From: Pseudomonas sp. St316
GTDB lineage: Bacteria; Pseudomonadota; Gammaproteobacteria; Pseudomonadales; Pseudomonadaceae
Length of the DNA: 64,000 nucleotides
Direction of reading: 5' to 3'
Assembly (NCBI RefSeq): GCF_018325905.1
Contig: NZ_AP021901.1
Span: forward strand, 248,001-312,000
Part shown: in pieces, positions 7,746 through 16,675 of the stretch
Layout: the number at the start of each line of letters is the position of its first letter
Position numbering within the stretch: position 1 is the stretch's first letter
Notes under the pieces: model-generated
Told to the model about the DNA's origin: nothing
Seen by the model: the letters and a program-made list of their open reading frames with translations, nothing else
Database searches by the model: none
Program-made: the position numbers and the translations under genes

Positions 7746-9188
7746 ATGCAGCTTAAAGACACCCAGTTGTTCCGCCAGCAAGCCTTTATCGATGGCGCTT
7801 GGGTCGATGCGGACAATGGTCAGACAATCAAGGTCACCAACCCGGCGACGGGCGAAGTGCTGGGCACCGTGCCGAAGATGGGCGCTGCCGAAACCCGTCG
7901 GGCGATTGAAGCCGCCGACAAGGCACTGCCGGCCTGGCGTGCGCTGACCGCCAAGGAGCGCGCCAACAAGCTGCGCCGCTGGTACGAATTGCTGATCGAA
8001 AACCAGGACGACCTCGGTCGCCTGATGACCCTGGAACAAGGCAAGCCCCTGGCCGAAGCCAAGGGCGAAATCGTCTACGCCGCCTCGTTCATCGAATGGT
8101 TCGCCGAAGAAGCCAAGCGCATCTACGGTGACGTGATTCCCGGCCACCAGCCCGACAAGCGCCTGATCGTGATCAAGCAGCCGATCGGCGTGACCGCGGC
8201 CATTACCCCGTGGAACTTCCCGGCCGCGATGATCACCCGCAAGGCTGGCCCGGCCCTGGCTGCCGGTTGCACCATGGTCATCAAGCCAGCTTCGCAAACT
8301 CCGTTCTCGGCCCTGGCCCTGGTGGAACTGGCGCACCGTGCCGGCATCCCGCAAGGCGTGTTGAGCGTCGTTACCGGCAGCGCCGGCGACATTGGTGGCG
8401 AGCTGACCAGCAACCCGATCGTGCGTAAGCTGTCCTTCACCGGCTCGACCGAGATCGGTCGCCAGTTGATGGCCGAATGTGCGAAGGACATCAAGAAAGT
8501 TTCCCTGGAACTGGGCGGCAACGCGCCGTTCATCGTGTTCGACGACGCGGACCTGGATAAGGCCGTCGAAGGCGCGATCATTTCCAAATACCGCAACAAC
8601 GGCCAGACCTGCGTCTGCGCCAACCGTCTGTACATCCAGGATTCGGTGTACGACGCGTTTGCCGAAAAACTCAAGGCAGCGGTCGCCAAGCTCAAGATCG
8701 GCAACGGTCTGGACGATGGCACCACCACCGGTCCCTTGATCGATGGCAAAGCGGTCGCCAAGGTGCAGGAACATATCGCCGATGCTGTCAGCAAGGGCGC
8801 GACCGTGCTGACGGGCGGCAAGGCGATGGAAGGCAACTTCTTCGAGCCGACCATTCTGACCAACGTACCGAAAAACGCGGCCGTGGCGAAGGAAGAAACC
8901 TTCGGCCCGCTGGCGCCGCTGTTCCGTTTCAAAGACGAAGCTGAAGTGATCGCGATGTCCAACGACACCGAGTTCGGCCTGGCCTCGTATTTCTATGCCC
9001 GCGACCTGGGCCGTGTGTTCCGTGTGGCCGAGGCCCTGGAATACGGCATGGTCGGCGTCAACACCGGGTTGATTTCCAACGAAGTCGCGCCATTCGGCGG
9101 CATCAAGGCTTCGGGCCTGGGCCGTGAAGGCTCCAAGTACGGCATCGAGGATTACCTGGAAATCAAATACCTCTGCCTGGGTATCTGA
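7746..9188 (+). CDS. gabD: NADP-dependent succinate-semialdehyde dehydrogenase
   Basis: A 480-residue aldehyde dehydrogenase that oxidises succinate semialdehyde to succinate, the second step of GABA breakdown. The start at 7746 gives the family N terminus (MQLKDTQLFRQQAFIDGAW). Seen motifs are the coenzyme-binding ITPWNFPAAMITRK, the glycine-rich FTGSTEIG, the catalytic glutamate region LELGGNAP, and the catalytic cysteine in NNGQTCVCANR. The C terminus has the typical PFGGIKASGLGREGSKYGIEDYLEIKY. gabT follows 171 bases downstream on the same strand, so the two enzymes act in sequence: GabT makes the semialdehyde, GabD removes it. Confidence 0.95.
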   Translation: MQLKDTQLFRQQAFIDGAWVDADNGQTIKVTNPATGEVLGTVPKMGAAETRRAIEAADKALPAWRALTAKERANKLRRWYELLIENQDDLGRLMTLEQGKPLAEAKGEIVYAASFIEWFAEEAKRIYGDVIPGHQPDKRLIVIKQPIGVTAAITPWNFPAAMITRKAGPALAAGCTMVIKPASQTPFSALALVELAHRAGIPQGVLSVVTGSAGDIGGELTSNPIVRKLSFTGSTEIGRQLMAECAKDIKKVSLELGGNAPFIVFDDADLDKAVEGAIISKYRNNGQTCVCANRLYIQDSVYDAFAEKLKAAVAKLKIGNGLDDGTTTGPLIDGKAVAKVQEHIADAVSKGATVLTGGKAMEGNFFEPTILTNVPKNAAVAKEETFGPLAPLFRFKDEAEVIAMSNDTEFGLASYFYARDLGRVFRVAEALEYGMVGVNTGLISNEVAPFGGIKASGLGREGSKYGIEDYLEIKYLCLGI

Positions 9189-9359
9189 TCGGCTTCAAGC
9201 GCAAAGGGCACGAGAGCGCTGTCCCTTTGCATGTTTCACCCGTTCTGTTTCTTGTGGCCGGAACGCTGTGGCAGTCGATCATCGCATGCTGTCGCAGTTG
9301 CCTCCCCGCCATGTACTCCTTGGACCACGCCGACCGATGAGCGGCGAATGAGGACTTTA
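9189..9359 (+). ncRNA. Candidate gabT leader RNA
   Basis: The 171-base space between gabD and gabT contains an 8-bp perfect stem GCAAAGGG (9201-9208) / CCCTTTGC (9223-9230), followed by further palindromic stretches such as CTGTGGCAG...CTGTCGCAG. A structured motif called gabT RNA has been described in the 5' region of gabT genes in Pseudomonas, and this location fits. I have not been able to align the consensus, so the identity is inference from position and pairing. Confidence 0.45.
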
Positions 9360-10637
9360 ATGAGCAAGACTAACGCTGACTTGATGGCCCGCCGTACCGC
9401 CGCTGTTCCCCGTGGCGTCGGCCAGATTCACCCGATCTTCGCCGAATCGGCGAAGAACGCCACGGTAACCGACGTCGAGGGGCGTGAATTCATCGACTTC
9501 GCCGGCGGCATCGCCGTACTGAACACCGGCCACGTGCACCCGAAAATCATCGCCGCCGTGACCGCACAGTTGAACAAGCTGACCCACACCTGCTTCCAGG
9601 TCCTGGCCTATGAGCCGTACGTGGAACTGTGCGAAAAAATCAACGCCAAGGTGCCGGGTGATTTCGCCAAGAAAACCCTGCTGGTGACCACCGGTTCGGA
9701 AGCGGTGGAAAACGCCGTGAAAATCGCCCGCGCCGCCACGGGCCGTGCTGGTGTGATTGCCTTCACCGGCGCTTACCACGGTCGCACCATGATGACCTTG
9801 GGCCTGACCGGTAAAGTCGTGCCGTACTCGGCCGGCATGGGCTTGATGCCCGGCGGTATCTTCCGCGCGTTGTACCCGAACGAACTGCACGGCGTGAGCA
9901 TCGACGATTCCATCGCCAGCATCGAGCGCATCTTCAAGAACGACGCCGAGCCGCGTGACATCGCGGCAATCATCATCGAGCCGGTGCAGGGCGAGGGTGG
10001 TTTCTACGTAGCGCCCAAGGCATTCATGCAGCGCCTGCGCGCCCTGTGCGACCAGCACGGCATCCTGCTGATCGCTGACGAAGTACAGACCGGCGCCGGT
10101 CGTACCGGCACCTTCTTCGCCATGGAGCAGATGGGCGTTGCCGCCGACCTGACCACCTTCGCCAAATCCATTGCCGGCGGCTTCCCGTTGGCCGGTGTGT
10201 GCGGCAAGGCCGAGTACATGGATGCTATCGCGCCGGGTGGCCTGGGCGGCACCTATGCCGGTAGCCCGATCGCCTGTGCGGCGGCACTGGCGGTGATGGA
10301 AGTGTTCGAAGAAGAACACCTGCTCGATCGCTGCAAGGCCGTGGGCGAACGTCTGGTGACCGGCCTCAAGGCTATCCAGAAGAAGTATCCGGTGATCGGT
10401 GAAGTGCGTGCCCTGGGCGCGATGATCGCCGTGGAGCTGTTCGAAAACGGCGACTCCCACAAGCCCAATGCCGCGGCGGTAGCTCAGGTCGTGGCCAAGG
10501 CGCGCGACAAGGGTCTGATCCTGCTGTCCTGCGGCACCTACGGCAACGTTCTGCGGGTGCTGGTGCCGCTGACTGCGCCGGACGAGCAAATGGATAAAGG
10601 CCTGGCGATCATCGAAGAGTGCTTCTCCGAGCTCTGA
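9360..10637 (+). CDS. gabT: 4-aminobutyrate aminotransferase
   Basis: A 425-residue class-III PLP-dependent aminotransferase that moves the amino group of GABA to 2-oxoglutarate. The start at 9360 follows GAGG by 6 bases and gives the family N terminus MSKTNADLMARRTAAVPRGV. Motifs include TGSEAVENAVKIARA, the PLP-contacting FTGAYHGRTMM, the aspartate in LIADEVQTGAGRTG, and the Schiff-base lysine in TTFAKSIAGGFPLAGVCGK. The gene sits directly behind gabD in the usual Pseudomonas order and ends before an intrinsic terminator. Confidence 0.95.
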   Translation: MSKTNADLMARRTAAVPRGVGQIHPIFAESAKNATVTDVEGREFIDFAGGIAVLNTGHVHPKIIAAVTAQLNKLTHTCFQVLAYEPYVELCEKINAKVPGDFAKKTLLVTTGSEAVENAVKIARAATGRAGVIAFTGAYHGRTMMTLGLTGKVVPYSAGMGLMPGGIFRALYPNELHGVSIDDSIASIERIFKNDAEPRDIAAIIIEPVQGEGGFYVAPKAFMQRLRALCDQHGILLIADEVQTGAGRTGTFFAMEQMGVAADLTTFAKSIAGGFPLAGVCGKAEYMDAIAPGGLGGTYAGSPIACAAALAVMEVFEEEHLLDRCKAVGERLVTGLKAIQKKYPVIGEVRALGAMIAVELFENGDSHKPNAAAVAQVVAKARDKGLILLSCGTYGNVLRVLVPLTAPDEQMDKGLAIIEECFSEL

Positions 10638-10661
10638 GCCCGGGTTGTGCGCTGATCCACA

Positions 10662-10687
10662 AAAACCCGCCTGTTGGCGGGTTTTTT
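10662..10687 (+). terminator. Intrinsic terminator of gabDT
   Basis: A 10-bp stem AAAACCCGCC / GGCGGGTTTT around a TGTT loop, ending in a run of T, 24 bases after the gabT stop. Confidence 0.9.
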
Positions 10688-10776
10688 CATGTCCGCGAGC
10701 CCGCTAGCTGGATTTTGAGCTGTCTGGAACGGTCGCCAGCGTCTAAGGTGCAAGTATGGCAAGGGAGCAATGCTGC

Positions 10777-11868
10777 ATGACTGCTGTGGATTTACCTGCT
10801 GTACCCCGTGTGTTGATCGCCGAGGCCGATCCGGCGGCCCGTGAGCTGCTCGAACAGGTGTTGTCGGGTGTGCGCTGTGATGCCCGGGTGGACACGTGCG
10901 AGGAGGGCCGGCAGGCGCTGGATTTGCTGGCGAGCCAGCCCTATGACCTGGTGATCGCCGATTGGGAGCTGCCGGGAGTCGATGGCTTGGCGATCTTGCG
11001 TGGCCTTCGCCAGCAGCATCGCAGCCCGCCGTTGCCGTTCATCCTGATGAGTCGGCGCAACGACAGCGCCAGCGTGCGCGAGGTCTTGCCGCTGGCGCCG
11101 ACTGCCTATTTGACCAAGCCCCTGAACCGGGAGAACCTGACCCAGCGTTTGCAGGGGTTGTTAGTGGGCGGCGGTGAAGAAACCTCCAACGAGGCGCCGA
11201 TCCCTGGGCCGGGCCTGACCTTGCCGACCTTCCTGGAACGTCGGCGTGACCTGTCCGAGGGCGCGCCCTTGATGGCCGATGTGCATGTGGCGATCAAGCG
11301 CAGCCTCAACCCCGGCGGCCTTGACCTGAAGCTGCTCGAAGAAGAAATCCGCACCGACCCGCAGATCACCGCGGTGCTGATCGCTGCAGCCAACGGCGCT
11401 GCCCAGCATCAGGGCGGTGGCCCGGTACAGACCGTGGCCCAGGCGCTGCACCAGCTCGGCACCGGGCAAAGCATGAACCTGATCCTCGGCCTGACCCTCA
11501 AGCGCTGCGCCCGGCTCAGCGTTCCGTGCCTGGCGGACTACGCCGAGCGTTACTGGGAGCTGTCGCTGCACACGGCCGAATACGCCCGGACGATGGCGCG
11601 GTTGCTGGACCTGGAGCCGGAGCGCTGTTATTGCGCCGGATTATTGCATCGCTTGGGCGACCTGGCGTTGTTGCGCTGCCTGGAAGAGTGGAAACAGGCC
11701 GGCGGCGAGCTCGACGAGCCAGAGGAAGTCGGCGACTCGCTGGACATGTTCGGCGCCAGTTTCGGCTCGGCGTTACGTGCCCGCTGGCGTCTGCCGTTGG
11801 AACTGCGGGAGTTGATTGCGGCGGTCTATAGCCTGGGGGCGGGGTGTATTCGCGAGAAGCCTTGGTGA
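10777..11868 (+). CDS. Response regulator with HDOD domain, C-terminally truncated by a frameshift
   Basis: The start at 10777 lies 9 bases after AGGGAG. The 363-residue product has a receiver domain (about residues 8-125: acidic pocket AEAD, phospho-acceptor Asp in DLVIADWELPGVDG, conserved Lys in LTKPLN) and an HDOD domain (about 165-355) with CAGLLHRLGDLALL. The reading frame ends in an unusual GCIREKPW at 11868. Reading one base over from about 11835, the sequence continues GGVYSREALVMNMAAQMAHL and on to a stop at 11991-11993, exactly the expected HDOD end. A run of five G at 11834-11839 appears to lack one G. The last about 50 residues are thus lost; see the next entry. Confidence 0.8.
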   Translation: MTAVDLPAVPRVLIAEADPAARELLEQVLSGVRCDARVDTCEEGRQALDLLASQPYDLVIADWELPGVDGLAILRGLRQQHRSPPLPFILMSRRNDSASVREVLPLAPTAYLTKPLNRENLTQRLQGLLVGGGEETSNEAPIPGPGLTLPTFLERRRDLSEGAPLMADVHVAIKRSLNPGGLDLKLLEEEIRTDPQITAVLIAAANGAAQHQGGGPVQTVAQALHQLGTGQSMNLILGLTLKRCARLSVPCLADYAERYWELSLHTAEYARTMARLLDLEPERCYCAGLLHRLGDLALLRCLEEWKQAGGELDEPEEVGDSLDMFGASFGSALRARWRLPLELRELIAAVYSLGAGCIREKPW

Positions 11869-11993
11869 TGAACATGGCGGCGCAGATGGCGCACCTGCCC
11901 GCGCATGAAGGCCTTGAAGAACTGGCCCGTGGCCGCACGGCGCGGTTGCTGAAGATCGGCTTGCCGGAGTTGACGCGGTTGCGCCGTAAATAA
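11841..11993 (+). pseudogene. Out-of-frame 3' end of the HDOD gene
   Basis: Translates in the third frame as the C-terminal part of the preceding HDOD protein, including LPAHEGLEELARGRTARLLK and ending LTRLRRK before TAA. It has no ribosome site of its own. A single-G deletion in the G-run upstream is the simplest explanation; an assembly error is possible. Confidence 0.7.
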
Positions 11994-12009
11994 AGCCGTC
12001 GCCCACCCC

Positions 12010-12098
12010 TGTGGGAGCGAGCTTGCTCGCGATGGCGGCATGACTGTCGCCTCGGCATTGAATGTCAGGGCCTCATCGCGAGCAAGCTCGCTCCCACA
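12010..12098. repeat. REPIN
   Basis: Two inverted arms, GTGGGAGCGAGCTTGCTCGC and its reverse complement, separated by about 45 bases that are themselves not conserved. It separates the convergent HDOD and GGDEF genes. Confidence 0.85.
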
Positions 12099-12133
12099 GG
12101 GTAAGTGATGCCTTTGGATTCTCTGCGATTGCG

Positions 12134-13165
12134 TCAAGCCGCAATGATGCGGTTCTTCCCCTTGCGCTTGGCTTCGTACATGGCTGCGTCGGCACGGGCG
12201 AACAGGCTGTCGAGGCTCTGGTCGTCGGCGGTGATGCTGGTCAGGCCCTGGCTGACGGTAATGCCGAAGCTCTGTTCACCGCAGCGGAACATCAGGCGCT
12301 GGATTTCCCGTTGCAACCGCTCGGCCACTTGCAATGCCATGTCGGGGGCGCAGCCGGGGAATACTGCGGCGAACTCTTCGCCACCGATCCGCCCGAACAG
12401 GTCGCCGCGACGGAGCACGGACCGCCCACTTTCGGCGATTCTCTGTAACACGGTATCGCCTTCCTGATGGCCGTAGGTGTCATTGATCACCTTGAAGTCA
12501 TCGATGTCCAGCAACAGGAACGCCATGGGCATCTCTTGTAGCCGTGCCTGCTCGAACTCACGGTGGGCGCATTCGAAGAAATGCCGGCGATTGCTGCTCT
12601 GGGTCAGCACGTCGGTGGTCGCCAGGCGCTGCAGTTCGCTTTCCAGCAGCTTCTTTTCGGTGATGTCTTCGGCAATGCCCACCACAATCACCGGTTGCCC
12701 TGGCTCGGCCTTGCGGTTGATGAAGCATTTGTCGCTCAGCCAGCGGATCTGGCCGTTGCCGGCGATGATGCGGTATTCACGGTCTTCGACGGCGCCTTTG
12801 ACCAATACCTCGGCCAGGCTGCGCTCGGCGTACTCCAGGTCGTCGGGGTAGATTGCGTCGCGCCATTCGTTGAAGTCAGCCAGGACCAGGCCTGCCGGGC
12901 GGCCGAAGATCCGCTCGTAGGCGGGGCTGACATACAGCACCTGCCGGGTTTCCCAGTTGAAGGCCCACAGCACGGCATTGACGCTGACCAGCAACGAGCT
13001 GAACAGCTGCTCACGTTCGCTCAGGCGCGCCACTTCGCCCTGGGCATGCATCAGCGCCATGAGCGTCTGGGCTGCCTCGGGCCATTGAGGTAGGGAGTAA
13101 TCCTGTAGGTTCTTGTCGACCATCGGCACAAATCTCAAAGAGCATGCACTGCTGTTGGTTCGCAC
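12134..13165 (-). CDS. PAS-GGDEF diguanylate cyclase
   Basis: A 343-residue protein with a GTG start that is preceded by GGAG at 7 bases. It has an N-terminal coiled region, a PAS domain (about residues 55-170, with a PAC-like VVGIAEDITEKKLLE end) and a GGDEF domain (about 180-340). The active-site signature is GGEEF, which is compatible with c-di-GMP synthesis, preceded by the DIDDFKVINDTYGHQEGD metal/substrate loop. There is no transmembrane helix, so it is expected in the cytosol. An RxxD I-site upstream of GGEEF is plausible (RRGD) but not certain. Confidence 0.88.
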   Translation of the reverse strand: MRTNSSACSLRFVPMVDKNLQDYSLPQWPEAAQTLMALMHAQGEVARLSEREQLFSSLLVSVNAVLWAFNWETRQVLYVSPAYERIFGRPAGLVLADFNEWRDAIYPDDLEYAERSLAEVLVKGAVEDREYRIIAGNGQIRWLSDKCFINRKAEPGQPVIVVGIAEDITEKKLLESELQRLATTDVLTQSSNRRHFFECAHREFEQARLQEMPMAFLLLDIDDFKVINDTYGHQEGDTVLQRIAESGRSVLRRGDLFGRIGGEEFAAVFPGCAPDMALQVAERLQREIQRLMFRCGEQSFGITVSQGLTSITADDQSLDSLFARADAAMYEAKRKGKNRIIAA

Positions 13166-13288
13166 GCGCTTTCTCCAAAGCCCGCCTGGATGGCGAAGTG
13201 CTCTTTGAGATAGGGGATTTGGGGCGAAGTTCCTTTCCAGGCGACGAAGGGCGGGGGATTTAGCGAGTCAGGTGCCAAGTGCTGAATC

Positions 13289-13383
13289 TGTGGCGAGGGA
13301 GCTTGCTCCCGCTTGAGCGCGAAGCGCTCACAAGAAAAGAAGGGCTGCTGCGCAGCCCAGCGGGAGCAAGCTCCCTCGCCACA
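13289..13383. repeat. REPIN of the TGTGGCGAGGG family
   Basis: Left arm TGTGGCGAGGGAGCTTGCTC, right arm GAGCAAGCTCCCTCGCCACA, forming a long hairpin with an inner GGGCTGCTGCGCAGCCC palindrome. This is a different palindrome family from the GTGGGAGCGAG elements. Confidence 0.8.
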
Positions 13384-13413
13384 AAAAAGCCCTTCCCCAC
13401 AGGCGTTGCCTGG

Positions 13414-14598
13414 TCAGGCCGTGGCAGGCCGTAGCGAATAGGTCTTGAGTTGGTCGGCAAACTCGCGCAGGGACTGGATGCCGCTGGCCTCGGCCTCGTG
13501 GACCCATTCCTTGATGGCGGCGAGCATGTCGTGGCCGTTGCTGCTGGTCTTGACCCAGATCTGCTGCAAGGCCAGGCGTTTCTCATAGATCACCTTCAGC
13601 GCCTGGCTGTGTTCAAGCATGGTCTGGATGCGCACGTGGTGCCGGTCGTCCAGCAGGCTGGTTTCCCGCGACAGCAAGCGTTTGGCCCGGTGAAACTGGT
13701 GCCGCACCGAGTGATCGACCTTTTCCAATTCCTGCTTGACCAGCGGCGCGATCACCAGCCGGCGGTACTGCGCCATGATCTGGAAACGGTTGTTGAGAAT
13801 CGCCATGGCCGTGTCCATGTCCAGGTGGCCCTTGCCTGCGACCCGGTGAGCGATCGGCGCAACCCGCTGGACCTTGGCCAGGCGCAGGAAACTGAACACC
13901 CTGATCCAGGCCCAGCCCAGGTCGAACTCCCATTTGCGTACCGACAGCTTGGCCGAGTTGGGGTAGGTGTGGTGGTTGTTGTGCAGTTCTTCGCCACCGA
14001 TCAGGATGCCCCAGGGCACCAGGTTGGTCGCCGCGTCGCGGCATTCGAAGTTGCGGTAGCCCACGGCGTGGCCCAGGCCGTTGACCACGCCGGCGGCCCA
14101 GACGGGGATCCACATCATCTGGATGGCCCAGATAGTGATGCCGATGGTGCCGAACAGCAGCAGGTCGATGACGCCCATGATCGCCACGCCCAGCAGCGGG
14201 AAGCGGCTGTAGAGGTTGCGCTCGATCCAGTCTTCAGGGCAGTTCTTGCCGTAGATGCGCAGGGTTTCCGGGTTTTCCGCTTCGGCGCGATACAACTCGG
14301 CGCCTTTGCGCAGCACGGTGGACAAACCTTTTATGACCGGGCTGTGGGGGTCGTCGACGGTTTCGCACTTGGCGTGGTGCTTGCGGTGGATGGCGGTCCA
14401 TTCGCGGGTGTTCTGCGCTGTGGTCAGCCACAGCCAGAAACGGAAGAAATGCTTGAGGCCGGCGTTGAGCTCCAGGGAGCGGTGCGCCGAATAACGGTGC
14501 AGGTAGACCGTGACGGCAATGATCGTGACGTGGGTCATCAGCAGGGTGACTGCCACCAGTGACCAGGCCGACAAGCCAAGAAAACCTTCGTACCACAT
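13414..14598 (-). CDS. desA: DesA-type acyl-lipid delta-9 fatty acid desaturase
   Basis: A 394-residue membrane diiron desaturase that introduces a double bond into acyl chains of membrane lipids. The start at 14598 (MWYEGFLGLSAWS) matches the family; the longer upstream frame to 14646 has no support. The three histidine boxes are present: H34-RYSA-H39, HRKHH at 71-75, and HNNHH after EEL (about residue 210). Four membrane segments surround them. The gene diverges from a PAS-GGDEF-EAL gene, an arrangement also found at the desA locus of P. aeruginosa (PA0286/PA0285). The gene name rests on that resemblance. Confidence 0.85.
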   Translation of the reverse strand: MWYEGFLGLSAWSLVAVTLLMTHVTIIAVTVYLHRYSAHRSLELNAGLKHFFRFWLWLTTAQNTREWTAIHRKHHAKCETVDDPHSPVIKGLSTVLRKGAELYRAEAENPETLRIYGKNCPEDWIERNLYSRFPLLGVAIMGVIDLLLFGTIGITIWAIQMMWIPVWAAGVVNGLGHAVGYRNFECRDAATNLVPWGILIGGEELHNNHHTYPNSAKLSVRKWEFDLGWAWIRVFSFLRLAKVQRVAPIAHRVAGKGHLDMDTAMAILNNRFQIMAQYRRLVIAPLVKQELEKVDHSVRHQFHRAKRLLSRETSLLDDRHHVRIQTMLEHSQALKVIYEKRLALQQIWVKTSSNGHDMLAAIKEWVHEAEASGIQSLREFADQLKTYSLRPATA

Positions 14599-14732
14599 AG
14601 GCTGTAGGGCCCTCGATAAAGATAGAAACTGCCGTTGCATTATCACCAGCCCTACAGATAAAACCAGTCGGCCTTTCAGATAAGAGTGGCTGGATGTTTC
14701 TTCCTCTATAATCCCTACCTCTCTGTAGGGAC

Positions 14733-16652
14733 ATGGATGGCCGAATGCCTGCCTATCAACGCAGTGCCATGCGCGTAGCGCTGCTTTACCTCGTGTTGTC
14801 AGTTGTCTGGCTGCAGCTGATTGGTTATTTATTGAGCAGTTTCTTCGATCAATTCGCTGACAGGCAACGCTGGCTGCTGATCAACGGTTATGCCTGGGTC
14901 CTGCTCAGCGCCGGCTTGATCTTCCTGGCGCGGGCGCGAATCTCACGATTTTTCACCAAGGATGAGCAGGGCGACGATCGCGAGCGCCTGCGCCAGGCGG
15001 CCGCGGTCTTCGATTGCACCCGCGAAGGGGTGTTGGTGACGGACCGCAACGGCCTGATCGTGCACGTGAACCGGGCCTTCATGGCGATCACCGGTTATGA
15101 GGAGCACGCGGTCCTGGGCCAGCGTCCCAACCTGTTCAAGTCCGGTCGCCATGGGCCGGAGTTCTATCGCGATATGTTTGCCTCCCTGAGCAGCCTGGGC
15201 GAGTGGAGCGGCGAGATCTGGAACCGACGTAAAAGTGGTGAGATCTACCCGCAATGGCAGACGATCCGCGTCATTCGCGACGACAGCGGCGAGGTCAGCC
15301 ATTATGTCGCGGTGTTTTCGGACATCAGCGCCATCAAGGACTCCGAGCACGAACTGGCCTACCTGGCACATCACGACCCGCTGACAGGCTTGCCCAACCG
15401 CCTGCTGTTTTCTGATCGCACCGAGCAGGCCCTGGCGTCTGCGCAATTGTACAAGCGTGGCTGTGCCCTGTTGCTGCTGGACCTGGATCACTTCAAGAAC
15501 ATCAATGACAGCCTGGGTCACAACGTGGGCGATGAATTGCTCAAGGGCGTGGCCGAGCGGTTCTGCGGGCTTTTTGCGCCGGGCGTGACCCTGGCCCGGC
15601 TGGGAGGTGACGAATTTGCGGTGCTGGTGGAAAACTGCTCGCAGCCAGGTCAGGCAGCGGCGTTGGCCCGGCGTATCCTCGATGCGTTGAAAGAGCCCCT
15701 CTGGCTCGGTGATCATGCATTGTTCATCAATGCCAGCATCGGCATCAGCCTGTTTCCCGGCGATGCCCTGAGCGCCGGGCAGCTGCTGCGCAATGCCGAT
15801 TCGGCGTTGTTCAAGGCCAAGAGCGCCGGACGCGACGGCTACGCCCTGTACACCGAGGAACTCACCGCCCACGCTCAGCAACGGGTCGAGATTGCCTTCG
15901 AACTGCGGCGCGCGCTGCAACAGCAGGAGCTGCGTGTTCACTACCAGCCGGTACACGACCTGGCGACCAGCCGGCTGATCGGCGTCGAGGCGTTGGTGCG
16001 CTGGGAGCATCCCACGCGAGGGTTGGTGTCGCCGGCCGAGTTCATTCCCATCGCTGAGCGTACTGGCCTGATTGCCCAGGTCGATGCCTGGGTCATGGAC
16101 CAGGCCTGCCGCCAGATGTGCCAGTGGCAGCAGGCCGGCGTGGCGCTGTCGTTTGTCGCCGTCAACGTATCGAGTCGGTTGTTTGCTCGTCGTGAGTTGT
16201 ATGACCAGGTCGCCCAGGTGTTGCACGACACGGGCCTGGATCCGGCCTGCCTGGAACTGGAAGTGACGGAAAGCGCAGTGATGGAAGACCCGGAGGTGGC
16301 GCTGGAGCAGATGCATCGCCTGCGGGAGCTGGGCGTGCGCCTGGCCATCGATGATTTCGGCACGGGTTATTCGTCGCTGCTGCGCCTCAAGCGCCTGCCG
16401 GTGCAGAAGCTCAAGATTGACCAGGGCTTTGTCGCCGGCTTGCCGTGGGACGAGGACGACGCGGCGATCGTCCGGGTGATCATCGCCCTGGCTCGGAGCA
16501 TGGGCATGCAAGTGCACGCCGAGGGCATCGAGCAGCGTGAGCAGGCGGCGTTCCTGCTGGAACAGGCTTGTGAGCTGGGGCAGGGCTACTGGTTTGGCCG
16601 GCCCGTGGCGGCGGGGCAGTTGGATTGGGGGCGGGCGCCGGTTATTGCTTGA
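14733..16652 (+). CDS. Membrane PAS-GGDEF-EAL protein (c-di-GMP turnover)
   Basis: A 639-residue protein with two N-terminal membrane helices (about residues 10-70), a PAS/PAC segment (about 90-205), a GGDEF domain with intact GGDEF (LARLGGDEFAVLVE, about 290-300), and an EAL domain (about 390-639) with the EAL triad in GVEALVRWEHP, the DDFGTGYSSL loop and the KIDQGFV metal site. The EAL side therefore looks catalytically able to cleave c-di-GMP. An ATG at 14745 is an alternative start, since the first ATG is only 2 bases from the AGGGA. It is divergent from desA. Confidence 0.85.
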   Translation: MDGRMPAYQRSAMRVALLYLVLSVVWLQLIGYLLSSFFDQFADRQRWLLINGYAWVLLSAGLIFLARARISRFFTKDEQGDDRERLRQAAAVFDCTREGVLVTDRNGLIVHVNRAFMAITGYEEHAVLGQRPNLFKSGRHGPEFYRDMFASLSSLGEWSGEIWNRRKSGEIYPQWQTIRVIRDDSGEVSHYVAVFSDISAIKDSEHELAYLAHHDPLTGLPNRLLFSDRTEQALASAQLYKRGCALLLLDLDHFKNINDSLGHNVGDELLKGVAERFCGLFAPGVTLARLGGDEFAVLVENCSQPGQAAALARRILDALKEPLWLGDHALFINASIGISLFPGDALSAGQLLRNADSALFKAKSAGRDGYALYTEELTAHAQQRVEIAFELRRALQQQELRVHYQPVHDLATSRLIGVEALVRWEHPTRGLVSPAEFIPIAERTGLIAQVDAWVMDQACRQMCQWQQAGVALSFVAVNVSSRLFARRELYDQVAQVLHDTGLDPACLELEVTESAVMEDPEVALEQMHRLRELGVRLAIDDFGTGYSSLLRLKRLPVQKLKIDQGFVAGLPWDEDDAAIVRVIIALARSMGMQVHAEGIEQREQAAFLLEQACELGQGYWFGRPVAAGQLDWGRAPVIA

Positions 16653-16675
16653 TCATCCGTGGCAGGGATGTTGGC

